A DNA stretch of 64,000 nucleotides. It comes from Caulobacter sp. S45. GTDB lineage: Bacteria; Pseudomonadota; Alphaproteobacteria; Caulobacterales; Caulobacteraceae. This document shows positions 38,167-46,378 of this stretch, piece by piece (the first letter of the stretch is position 1; every line of letters begins with the position of its first letter). The stretch covers positions 314,557 through 378,556 of the forward strand of contig NZ_LMUL01000014.1 of the NCBI RefSeq assembly GCF_009765965.1, read 5' to 3'. The position numbers and the translations under genes are program-made. The notes below the pieces were generated by a model. The model was not told the origin of the DNA and searched no databases. It saw only the letters and a program-made list of their open reading frames with translations.

Positions 38167-38328
38167 CATCAGACCTATATCCACCCCTCCTCCCTCGGCG
38201 TCGGGACCGACTACCAGCTGAGCTCCCATTTCAGCGCCTCGGCCGACGTCGCCCGCGTCCTCTCCGCTGGCCTGCGCACCCGGGATGGCGATTGGCTGGC
38301 GCAGGGGCGGGCGACCGTCAGCTTCTGA
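38167..38328 (+). pseudogene. C-terminal fragment of an outer-membrane beta-barrel protein
   Basis: The frame ending at TGA 38326-38328 reads HQTYIHPSSLGVGTDYQLSS, HFSASADVARVLSAGLRT and DGDWLAQGRATVSF. Alternating hydrophobic residues and a terminal phenylalanine are the marks of a barrel's last strands. The pattern resembles FhaC/ShlB two-partner secretion transporters. No upstream coding remains, so this is a remnant. The family name is an inference. Confidence 0.45.
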
Positions 38329-38416
38329 GGGTACTGTCATCTGTGGACGGCCTGCTCTGCAACAGTGAAGGTGGGTTGCTTTTTCAATCTGTCGGGTTGC
38401 GGTCATCTGTCCGGCC

Positions 38417-38710
38417 GGCATTGTCAGCGCAAATGTTCCGGGCCTGGCTCCGCCCCCGCTTGCTTCCTGTTCGGAGGCGATCCTCATCACATTCTGTTGC
38501 AGAACAAGGAGGGACGCAACCGACGGGCCCTGCAATTTTGATCCATCTGCCCTAAAAAAGGGTTATTTGACGTACATCAGTCACCAGACGGATCACCTCC
38601 CGCGAGCTGTCGAACCAGCGGAACGGGCCAGGCGGGGCCTTCTTACGGGCACGTAACTTCCCCTACTTCGGCGCATCCTTACCGCAAGGTATATTTCACC
38701 TCTCAGAGCC
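38417..38710. mobile_element. 294-bp internally deleted IS6-family element
   Basis: Terminal repeats are GGCATTGTCAGCGCAAA at 38417-38433 and, read outward, GGCTCTGAGAGGTGAAA at 38710-38694. The left half matches the element at 36795. The right half, read leftward, encodes only the start of an IS6 transposase (PFRWFDSSREVIRLV), cut off near position 38560. So both ends are kept and the catalytic DDE domain is gone. It ends 3 bases before the response regulator stop codon. Confidence 0.5.
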
Positions 38711-38712
38711 TG

Positions 38713-39111
38713 CTAAAGGCTTGATGGCGCCGCTACGGGAGCACGCAACAATCTCGCCACCCGCGCCAACAACTGGCCTTGGCTGAAGGGTTTGGTCAGG
38801 TAGTCCTTGGCGCCCAGGCCGACCGCCCGGCGCACATCCTCTCCTGCGTGACGGGCGGTTAGCATGAGCACGGGCGTACGGGTCGCTTGCGGACGGACCT
38901 TGAGCGCTTCGAGAACGCCAAAACCGTCCAGCTCAGGCATGTTGATGTCGAGGATCACGGCATTCGGGCGCAGCATATCGACCTTCTGAACGGCTTCGAA
39001 GCCGGTCTTGGCGGTATGCACTTCGTATCCCGACATCTCCAGAATGGATCGGATAAGATCGCGAATACTGGCGTCATCCTCGGCGACCACCACACGAAAT
39101 TTAGGCGACAT
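38713..39111 (-). CDS. Single-domain response regulator
   Basis: The 132-residue protein is one receiver domain with no output domain. The acidic pocket is in VVVAEDDASIRD, the phospho-acceptor Asp in AVILDINMPELDGFG (about residue 55), the conserved Thr in VLMLTARH, and the Lys in YLTKPFSQGQL. Its start overlaps the end of the upstream MHYT hybrid kinase by 11 bases. The two are probably co-expressed and act in one phosphorelay. Single-domain regulators usually serve as diffusible phosphate carriers or bind a target protein. Confidence 0.92.
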   Translation of the reverse strand: MSPKFRVVVAEDDASIRDLIRSILEMSGYEVHTAKTGFEAVQKVDMLRPNAVILDINMPELDGFGVLEALKVRPQATRTPVLMLTARHAGEDVRRAVGLGAKDYLTKPFSQGQLLARVARLLRAPVAAPSSL

Positions 39112-41815
39112 CCGACAACTCCCGCGCCTGAATATCGGGGACCCACGCTGTCGCCCGGGCGATCGCCTGGATGAGCGCGCCCGGTTCCAGCGGTTTGGAG
39201 ACGACGTCCTGGAAGCCCATCGCTTCTAGACGTCCCGGCGTCTGCGCATCGGCGTCCGCAGTGAATGCGAGGATGGGGGTAGCGTCATTCGGACCCTCGG
39301 AACTCCGTATGCGCTGCAAGGCTCCGAAGCCATCAAGGACGGGCATGCGCAAGTCCAGCAAGATGACGTCGAACGGCCACTCCCCCGCCAGGCGAGCGGC
39401 CTCCTCGCCATCGCCAGCTTCGGTGATGTCCGCTCCGACCCCCGCGAGGAACAGCCGGACCAGTTCGCGGTTGGTCGCATGATCATCGGCGACAAGCACC
39501 CGGACCCCTTCGAACGCCAAACGATCGATGGCTGCGTCCACCACCCCGGTATCCGATAGGATGGCGACAGTCGCGGAAATGGAAAACCAGAAGCGGCTCC
39601 CCTCGCCAGGGCGACTCTCCACACCGATCTCGCCGCCCATCGCCTCGACCAGCCCTTTGCAGATCGCCAGACCCAGGCCCGTACCGCCCTGGACGCGCGT
39701 CAGCGACCCATCGATCTGCGAGAACCGTTTGAAGAGGCGCTCCTGTTTGTCAGGCGAGATACCGGCGCCCGTATCGACGACATCGACGCTTAGGTTCAAA
39801 GCTGTTGGATCGTAGCGGACCCGCAGCGTCACGCCTCCCTCGGATGTGAACTTCACAGCGTTGCTCACCAAATTGAGAAGGATTTGGCGAATGCGATCCG
39901 GGTCGACGGCCACTACAGCCTCGTCAGTAACCGGATCTATATCCAGGCTCAGATTCAGATCTTTCGCGCCCGCTTGCGGTGTAAACAGGTCAAGAGTCGC
40001 TCGAGCCAACTTCGACACGGACACAGGCTGTGGTTCGAAGCTTACCTGACCGGCCTCGAGCTTGGAAAAGTCGAGAATATCGTTGACCGTGCATAACAGG
40101 GCTCGACTGGCCTCGCCGACCCGCTCCACATAAGTGCGCGTCAACTCGGTTAGATCGGGCTGCTCCGCCGCCAATCCGGTAAAGCCGATGATGCTGGTGA
40201 GCGGCGTGCGAAGCTCATGGCTCATATTGGCGAGAAATTCGCCTTTCACGGCTGCGGCCGCTTCCGCCTCGGCCTGGGCCAACCGCAGTTGATCCTCAAG
40301 AAGCCTCTGCTCGGTGACGTCCACGATCGTGCCCATGACCGCGACGATCTCGCCATCGGGCCCCATCTCAACGCGGGAGTTGCCCGAAAGGAAGCGGATC
40401 TCGTCATCGGCGCGCACGATCCGCGTGATGAAATGTTCCTCGGACCCACCCCGTTCGAGCTGGCCGGCTATGCGGGCCCTCGCCGCCTCCCCATCCTCGG
40501 GATGCGCCATCGCCATGATTACAGAAAGGTCCAGGTGCGTATCGATCGGAAGTCCGTAGATGGCGTACATCTGGCCAGACCATTCGATCTCGCGGGACCG
40601 CGCATCGACCCGCCAATGCCCAAGTCCGGCCAAGGCTTCGGCGAATTCGGCCCGACGGGCGTGTTCCTCAGCCTTGTCCCTCGCGTCTCCGATGGCGGCT
40701 TCAGCGCGCTTCAGGTCGGTGATGTCGACGCTCACCGATACGGTGCCCCCGTCGCCGGTTCGACGCTCGGTGATCCGCAGCCATCGCCCTCCCGTCATCT
40801 CCTGGATCAAGCTTGGCGCGGAGCCCCAGCGCGCCTCGCGACGCTCCGCCAACCACTCCGTTTCCCGCCCGGCCATTCCGGCGTAGGCGCCGTGAACGAT
40901 ACTCGAATCGAGCAGGTCGCTATATGGCATGCCCAGAAAGAGGGTCACGCCGCAGGGGCGGCATAGATCCGCATACTGCGTGTTCCAGGCCAGCAGCCGA
41001 TCGGACGCGTCGTAGAAGGCGAGGCCTTCCGGCATCACGTCCAGGGCCTCTCGCAAACGCCGCAGGTTGCCGTTGCGGCTGGCTGTGTCGAACGCGACGC
41101 CGCCGATGGCGGTGATGAGGATCACAGCCGTCACCGCGACGGCGAGGGTGACCATGACAGAATCCGATATCAGCGAACTCGGAACGCCGATGTGGCGGTC
41201 AGGGATAATCGTCATCGCAGCCATGCTCGTAAAATGCATGGCGACGATCGCCAGAAAGAACAGGCCGGCCCCGCCGAGCAAGCGCCAGAAGCCCCTGCCC
41301 CAATCGACCACCAGAAGAGCGGCCGCCGACAGCCCCGTCCCCAGCAGGAGGCTGGCGAGGACGTAGGATAAGTCCCATTGCAGGAAGCCGGCGGTTCGAT
41401 AGCCGCTCATGCCGACATGGTGCATAAGGGTCATGCCAAGACCGACAATCGCGCCGCCTGTAAGCGTGAGGACGGGCGTGCGCTCCCTTCCCGCGCCCGC
41501 TGAGCTGACGGCGAAGCCCCCGGTTGTCCCAAGCACGGCGATACAGAGCGACCCTATCGTCGAGAAGGCGGCGTATCCCGTCGGAAGGCCGGTTTTAAAC
41601 GCCAGCATGGCGACGAAGTGCGTGGTCCAGATCCCTGAGCCCGCAACCAAGCCCGTCATGGAGAGCCACGCCCAGCGCCGCCATGCCGGAAACGGCGGAA
41701 CTTTTGAGTAGAGATACAGGGTGGCCAGCGACGCTGGAGCGCAGACCATCGCCGCAACGGCGACCAGCCACCAGTTATGTTGCGTTGCGATGCAGAGAAA
41801 TATTCGGAACATCAT
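39101..41815 (-). CDS. MHYT-domain hybrid sensor histidine kinase
   Basis: The 904-residue protein starts with a seven-helix MHYT membrane domain (residues 1-245) with motifs WTTHFVAMLAF, LMHHVGMSGY and AMHFTSMAAM. Such domains are thought to bind a metal and sense gases. Two PAS-like domains follow (about 255-500). HisKA has its histidine in MSHELRTPLTS (about 532), and the ATPase domain has LLNLVSNAVKFT and GTGLGLAICKGL. A C-terminal receiver has ADDHATNRE and acceptor Asp in LLDLRMPVLDG (about 818). It is divergent from a second MHYT kinase. Confidence 0.93.
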   Translation of the reverse strand: MMFRIFLCIATQHNWWLVAVAAMVCAPASLATLYLYSKVPPFPAWRRWAWLSMTGLVAGSGIWTTHFVAMLAFKTGLPTGYAAFSTIGSLCIAVLGTTGGFAVSSAGAGRERTPVLTLTGGAIVGLGMTLMHHVGMSGYRTAGFLQWDLSYVLASLLLGTGLSAAALLVVDWGRGFWRLLGGAGLFFLAIVAMHFTSMAAMTIIPDRHIGVPSSLISDSVMVTLAVAVTAVILITAIGGVAFDTASRNGNLRRLREALDVMPEGLAFYDASDRLLAWNTQYADLCRPCGVTLFLGMPYSDLLDSSIVHGAYAGMAGRETEWLAERREARWGSAPSLIQEMTGGRWLRITERRTGDGGTVSVSVDITDLKRAEAAIGDARDKAEEHARRAEFAEALAGLGHWRVDARSREIEWSGQMYAIYGLPIDTHLDLSVIMAMAHPEDGEAARARIAGQLERGGSEEHFITRIVRADDEIRFLSGNSRVEMGPDGEIVAVMGTIVDVTEQRLLEDQLRLAQAEAEAAAAVKGEFLANMSHELRTPLTSIIGFTGLAAEQPDLTELTRTYVERVGEASRALLCTVNDILDFSKLEAGQVSFEPQPVSVSKLARATLDLFTPQAGAKDLNLSLDIDPVTDEAVVAVDPDRIRQILLNLVSNAVKFTSEGGVTLRVRYDPTALNLSVDVVDTGAGISPDKQERLFKRFSQIDGSLTRVQGGTGLGLAICKGLVEAMGGEIGVESRPGEGSRFWFSISATVAILSDTGVVDAAIDRLAFEGVRVLVADDHATNRELVRLFLAGVGADITEAGDGEEAARLAGEWPFDVILLDLRMPVLDGFGALQRIRSSEGPNDATPILAFTADADAQTPGRLEAMGFQDVVSKPLEPGALIQAIARATAWVPDIQARELSDVA

Positions 41816-42187
41816 ACGCGCTCCACGCCTTGCTCGCAGAGCTTCAGCCCAGGAGGTTAATAAATAACTTCGTCAATTTTTGACTCATAATATTGAGCAT
41901 TGGAAATGATTTTGCAAATCGAAGCCCACTACGCGTAGGATAATACTGGGCGCGTTCGCTCTATCCGATTCTTAAATCTATCATCTGGGGCGCATTATTC
42001 ATCTGCGCGCTGGCTAAAAATCTCTCCCTTCAATCGCCACAAGCGGTGGCCTCGCCAGACCGGCCGGAGCCCACGGATCGCCAGACAGCGAACCGGGACT
42101 CGCTTTCAGATTGCGTTGTGCCGCCAAACAGCCGTTAGTATCAAATTATATCAAGTCTGAAATAAAGAAAAAAGGAGGCGTCTTGGA
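41816..42187. other. Divergent intergenic region between the two MHYT kinases
   Basis: This 372-base region is clearly richer in A and T than its neighbours and should hold both kinase promoters. I see runs such as TAATATTGAGC and AAATTATATCAAG, and a good ribosome site (AAAGGAGG, 42172-42178) before the rightward kinase. I could not identify a convincing operator or sigma-factor signature. Confidence 0.5.
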
Positions 42188-44455
42188 ATGCTCAAGTCGC
42201 TCTATTGCGTCGTTCATGCACACGACCTGCGCCTAGTCGGCTTAGCCGGCGCGGTGTGCCTGGTTGCGACGGCCACGGCCTTTCGGATGAAGGCCATCGG
42301 CGCAGCTTCACACCATCAATCGCGACTGTTCTGGCTGGGCGCGGCCGGCGCAATCGTCGGGGCGGGCGCGTGGGCGACCCATTTCATCGCCATGCTTGCT
42401 TTCGATGCTGGCGTCGCCACCGGGTATAACCTGACGGGGACCCTCGCGTCGCTGGCGGTCGCCGTCGCGGGCATGATGCTGAACACCCTGTGGACCGCGG
42501 GATTGAAGCGACCCTGGAACCTGGTGGCGTGGGGCCTCTTATTCGGCTCAAGCATCGGGGCCATGCACTACATCGGCATGATGACGATGGACATCCCCGG
42601 ACGGATGTCTTGGAATATCCCCTATGTCGTCGCATCTGTGTTGTTGGGCGGAATACTTTCGTCCGCGGCCTTGTACGTCCAATTGAGATGGTCGACGTTT
42701 ATAGGGTTCATTTTAGCCTCTCTCTGCCTGACGGTTGCGATCTGCAGTCTGCATTTCACCGGCATGGCCGCCGTCACCCTCACCGCCGACCCCACCATCG
42801 CGATACCTAAGGCGCAACTGCCGCACGCCACGATGGCGATCTGGGTGAGCGCCCTGGCGGCCCTGATCCTGCTATCGGCTCTCCTCACCGCCTGGGTCGA
42901 TCAACACACTCACAGGTCTTCGTTGAAGCTTTTGCACTCGGTGATCGATGCCGTCCCCCACGGCGTGGCCTATTTCGACGCCGACGATCGCTTCATCCTT
43001 GGAAACGAAGCTTATCGCATTGGCTTGGGCGCCGACGGCGTCAAACCCGCGCGGGGTCTCCTCTACCGGGAGATTCTGCAGCGCGCGCTGGAACTGCGTA
43101 GCGTGCCGGAGGCGGTCAATCGCGAGGCCGAGTGGCTGGCCGACCTGATGGCGGCCCGCGCAGGGGCGGCGAACACCCGTTACCAACGCATGTCCGATGG
43201 GCGCTTCCTCTGCTTCGAAAGCAATCGCACCGACGATGGCGGCCTGGTCACGGTCGTCTCGGACGTCACCACGCTTAAGCAGCAGGCGGATGATCTCACA
43301 GCATCGCGAGACCTCGCCGAAGCCGCCGTCCGCGCCAAGAGCGAGTTCCTGGCCAATATGAGTCACGAGATTCGCACGCCAATGAACGGCGTGCTCGGAG
43401 TCGCCGACCTGCTGGCTCGGGAAGCCTTGACGCCGCGACAGACCGAGTTGGTCTCCATCATCCAGGCCTCCGGGGCGACGCTCGACCGGGTGCTGCGCGA
43501 CCTGCTCGAGGGGGCGACATTGGAGGCGGGAGTCGTCGAGATCACCGAAGCGCCACTCGACCTGACTGTCGCTCTCAAAGCCATCGTCGGACTCTTCACG
43601 CCCCGAGCCGTTGAAAAGGGCGTCAGCTTGAGCCTTCGCCTTCCGGCGAAGATGGCGGACCGCGTCCGTGGCGATGAGGTTAGGATCAAGCAGATCCTCG
43701 GCAATCTCCTATCCAACGCTGTCAAGTTCACCGAGCATGGCTCTATCGACATCAGCCTTGATCACGATGGCGCTTCGGCGATCTTCCGGGTGGCCGACAC
43801 CGGCATCGGCTTCGATCCGGAATTTGGACACCGGATTTTCTCACGTTTCGAGCAGGCTGACGGATCGATCACGCGCCGGTTCGGCGGAAGCGGCCTGGGG
43901 CTCTCTATCGCTCGCGACCTGGCGCTCCGCATGGGCGGGGATCTCGTCTGCGAGAGTACAGCGGGAGCCGGGTCGGTCTTCACCTTGACGCTGCCGCTTC
44001 GCGAATGCGGCCCCGCCGAGCACGCTCCGCCAAACGTGCAGATTCAACCGGAAAGCACCCACATTCTGATCGTGGATGACAGTCCAACCAATCAGCGGGT
44101 CCTGGCTTTGATGCTGGAGGCGGCGGAGATCTGCACGGTGCTGGCGGACAATGGCGAAGAGGCCGTAACGCAATGGCGGACCGGCCTCTTCGACGCCATC
44201 CTGATGGACATCCAGATGCCGGTGCTGGACGGCCTGTCGGCGACAGCCGCGATCCGTGCGGAAGAGAGCGAACGTGGATTGACCAGGACGCCGATTATCA
44301 TGGTTTCCGCCAACGCCTCGCCCGTAGATATCGAAGCAAGCCGGGCCGCCGGCGCAGATGGTCACGTCGCCAAGCCAGTCACCGCCGAGCGCTTGTTCGC
44401 CGCCCTCGGTAGCGCCGAAACGCCTACCCCAGGCAGCAGTAAGATGGCGGCTTAG
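42188..44455 (+). CDS. Second MHYT-domain hybrid sensor histidine kinase
   Basis: The 755-residue protein has the same plan as the leftward kinase but one PAS-like domain. MHYT motifs are WATHFIAMLAF, AMHYIGMMTM and SLHFTGMAAV (residues 1-235). A PAS-like segment follows (LLHSVIDAVPHGVAYFDADD, about 245-370). HisKA has its histidine in MSHEIRTPMNG (about 392). The ATPase domain has ILGNLLSNAVKFTEHG and GSGLGLSIARDL. The receiver (627-740) has VDDSPTNQR and acceptor Asp in LMDIQMPVLDG. It is probably co-transcribed with the next gene, 8 bases downstream. Confidence 0.93.
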   Translation: MLKSLYCVVHAHDLRLVGLAGAVCLVATATAFRMKAIGAASHHQSRLFWLGAAGAIVGAGAWATHFIAMLAFDAGVATGYNLTGTLASLAVAVAGMMLNTLWTAGLKRPWNLVAWGLLFGSSIGAMHYIGMMTMDIPGRMSWNIPYVVASVLLGGILSSAALYVQLRWSTFIGFILASLCLTVAICSLHFTGMAAVTLTADPTIAIPKAQLPHATMAIWVSALAALILLSALLTAWVDQHTHRSSLKLLHSVIDAVPHGVAYFDADDRFILGNEAYRIGLGADGVKPARGLLYREILQRALELRSVPEAVNREAEWLADLMAARAGAANTRYQRMSDGRFLCFESNRTDDGGLVTVVSDVTTLKQQADDLTASRDLAEAAVRAKSEFLANMSHEIRTPMNGVLGVADLLAREALTPRQTELVSIIQASGATLDRVLRDLLEGATLEAGVVEITEAPLDLTVALKAIVGLFTPRAVEKGVSLSLRLPAKMADRVRGDEVRIKQILGNLLSNAVKFTEHGSIDISLDHDGASAIFRVADTGIGFDPEFGHRIFSRFEQADGSITRRFGGSGLGLSIARDLALRMGGDLVCESTAGAGSVFTLTLPLRECGPAEHAPPNVQIQPESTHILIVDDSPTNQRVLALMLEAAEICTVLADNGEEAVTQWRTGLFDAILMDIQMPVLDGLSATAAIRAEESERGLTRTPIIMVSANASPVDIEASRAAGADGHVAKPVTAERLFAALGSAETPTPGSSKMAA

Positions 44456-44463
44456 AGGTTCCC

Positions 44464-45708
44464 ATGCTCGCGGAACTCGCCACAGGTTCGAACGATGCGG
44501 CTCCCCTCGTCGACGACGTCGAGAACGTCCGGATTCTTCAAGACCTGCAAACCGCCGGCGCTCTTGGCGACGGCAAGGCTCATGTCGTCTCCCTACGCGC
44601 CGTGCGCGAGGCGCTCGGGCCGCGCTGGGGAGAGCGCAAGGCGACCATTTGGGAAATGGCCGAAAGCCAGATCCGCAGACGGCTCGGCGAGCAAGGCTTG
44701 GTGTCGCGACTGACCGACGACGCCTTCCTGATCTTGACCCCGGCCCTGGGGTCGAATGTGGCCCGGGTGCTGGCTGTGCGGGTGCTGAAAGATCTTCTGA
44801 CCCACTTTCTGGGTGCGCTCGAGACGCATGATATCGATGTCATGGTCGCCACAGGCTTCGATGGCGGGCGTCTCCAATGCCGAGCCCTCTCGGGTGACGA
44901 CCTCTCGCAGGCGCTTGCGAGCGGCGACAAACGTGAACGTGAACATGAATCGTCCGGCCTCATAGGCGCCCACACAGATAGGGGCGCGCCCCCACATCCA
45001 CAGACGGGAGGGTCGCTAACGACGCTGCAAGGTCGCCGCCTGCGATTCTCCGTCTCCGTAGAACCGATCATCGACTTGGCGCGGGGCGCGGTGGCGGGAC
45101 ATCGCGTCGAGCCAAAGATCACGTTCGAGCACAGTACAAATCCTCTGCCGCCGAGCGCACGCAGCGAACTTCTGCCCCGCGATGTTCAGGAAGGTGACTT
45201 GGCGGCGCTACGTCGAGCCCTGGCGCGCTTAGGCGATGGGCAAAGCAGCGTAGAGCGGCCGTCGTTGATATTGGCCATGTCGTACCTGACGCTCTCAAAC
45301 ACGCGCGCCCGCGCTCGGCTGCTAGGGGAAGCGGCGCAACGTCGAGCTGAAATGACGAGATCGGTAATCTGGGAAATTGCCGACCTGGACCCTGGCGTAC
45401 CGGTGGACCACCTCAAAGAAGATGTCGCTCTCCTTAAGCCGTTCTGCCGTTCGGTGTTCGCGCGCGTGGATAAAAATTCGCTGCGGGCGTTTCATGGGCA
45501 GGAGCTGGGCCTCGCCGGCTTCGTGTTCCAATCCAACGGCCCGGGGACGTCTCGAGACGATGAAGCTAGCTGGCTCCTAGCGGTCAGCCGCACCTTCAAA
45601 GGCGGTATGGGTACGCTGATCGCCGCTAGCCTCACGACCACGCTGCTATTGCCCATAGCCGGCGCGGCGGGATTCACCCACGCGACTGTCCGCACCCAGT
45701 CCTCATGA
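44464..45708 (+). CDS. Hypothetical protein with degenerate GGDEF/EAL-like layout
   Basis: This 414-residue cytoplasmic protein follows the MHYT kinase by 8 bases. Residues 40-130 resemble a GGDEF fold without the catalytic motif (SRLTDDAFLILTPAL stands where GGDEF-containing strands would be). Residues 195-400 resemble an EAL-type fold (FSVSVEPIIDLARGAVAGHR, then VIWEIADLDPGVPVDHL) but lack an EAL signature. A hydrophobic stretch lies near the C-terminus (LIAASLTTTLLLPIAGAAGF). I infer a non-catalytic relative of cyclic-di-GMP enzymes. It may equally be an unrelated family. Confidence 0.6.
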   Translation: MLAELATGSNDAAPLVDDVENVRILQDLQTAGALGDGKAHVVSLRAVREALGPRWGERKATIWEMAESQIRRRLGEQGLVSRLTDDAFLILTPALGSNVARVLAVRVLKDLLTHFLGALETHDIDVMVATGFDGGRLQCRALSGDDLSQALASGDKREREHESSGLIGAHTDRGAPPHPQTGGSLTTLQGRRLRFSVSVEPIIDLARGAVAGHRVEPKITFEHSTNPLPPSARSELLPRDVQEGDLAALRRALARLGDGQSSVERPSLILAMSYLTLSNTRARARLLGEAAQRRAEMTRSVIWEIADLDPGVPVDHLKEDVALLKPFCRSVFARVDKNSLRAFHGQELGLAGFVFQSNGPGTSRDDEASWLLAVSRTFKGGMGTLIAASLTTTLLLPIAGAAGFTHATVRTQSS

Positions 45709-46017
45709 CGGGGGGAACCAACGAAACTGGTCGCTTTCAAAACCCAGATCGCCAGCGTTGAACCGCCGAAGACGAATGACCAGATGCGCTCCATCTGGCC
45801 AGATACGGAAACGCGGCGCCATATCCCAGACGTTCTTGGGAGAAAAGCTTGGGATCGTTTTTCAACAGATTTAAAAATAGGAACAAGTATCCAACCGCAT
45901 ATCCACTTCGATCTTGGTGAGGGCAGCCGAAGCGCTTGGCGTTGCCCCCGCAGCGCTGCTTCCGGAGGGGACGCTAGCCCCCATCAGCCTTCTGCCAGAA
46001 AGACGACATCCAGTGGG

Positions 46018-46128
46018 CCTGAAGAGAGGCCCCAAGCTCCGGCCTAATGTCCGAAGCCGGGGGTCAACCGGACTCGCCACTACAGCCGCATAGCGGACGT
46101 GGCGGAGGGCGAGTTTCCGGAGCCACGC
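46018..46128. repeat. Dispersed repeat, copy 1 (pair with 63251-63366)
   Basis: Both copies share, in order, GAAGAGAGG, TTGTCCGAAGC or ATGTCCGAAGC, CGGACTC, CATAGC and GGCGAGTTTC at matching spacing over about 110 bases, with diverged sequence between. Neither copy lies in a recognisable gene. Confidence 0.5.
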
Positions 46129-46282
46129 CAGCCGCGAGGTCAATCGCTTCGGCGTGCGCCTACTGCCCGACTTGGTGGGCCACCTTAACCCGTTGCGACG
46201 CTGGGAGGCACTAGAGCTAGAAGGCGCGTTGGCGGAAGAACTAGGTCGCGCCGGTATCCTTTGGGTCGCTGGCGGCTACTAA
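46117..46282 (+). pseudogene. C-terminal remnant of an unrecognised gene
   Basis: The frame ending at TAA 46280-46282 reads SHASREVNRFGVRLLPDLVG, HLNPLRRWEALELEGALAEE and LGRAGILWVAGGY. It looks like amphipathic helices of a real protein, but there is no start region and it abuts the dispersed repeat. I do not recognise the family. Confidence 0.3.
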
Positions 46283-46378
46283 GCGCCATTACCGACATGC
46301 GGCTTGCCGGATTGCAGACGTTGGCCGCGGCCTGGAAAGGCGAAGTTCGCCAGCGGCCTCCGGGCAGGCCTGGTTTCT

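Larger units (their letters stand above)
45709..46378. other. Accessory intergenic region with repeat and gene remnant
   Basis: About 670 bases without an intact gene. It contains one copy of a repeat shared with 63251-63366 and a short open frame ending at 46282 that looks like the tail of a lost gene. I recognise nothing in 45709-46017. Confidence 0.55.

Noticed and set aside
38142-38555. Long open frames on both strands joining the barrel fragment to the IS6-derived element
   Set aside because: They run across the border between two unrelated remnants, and the product is a chance fusion.
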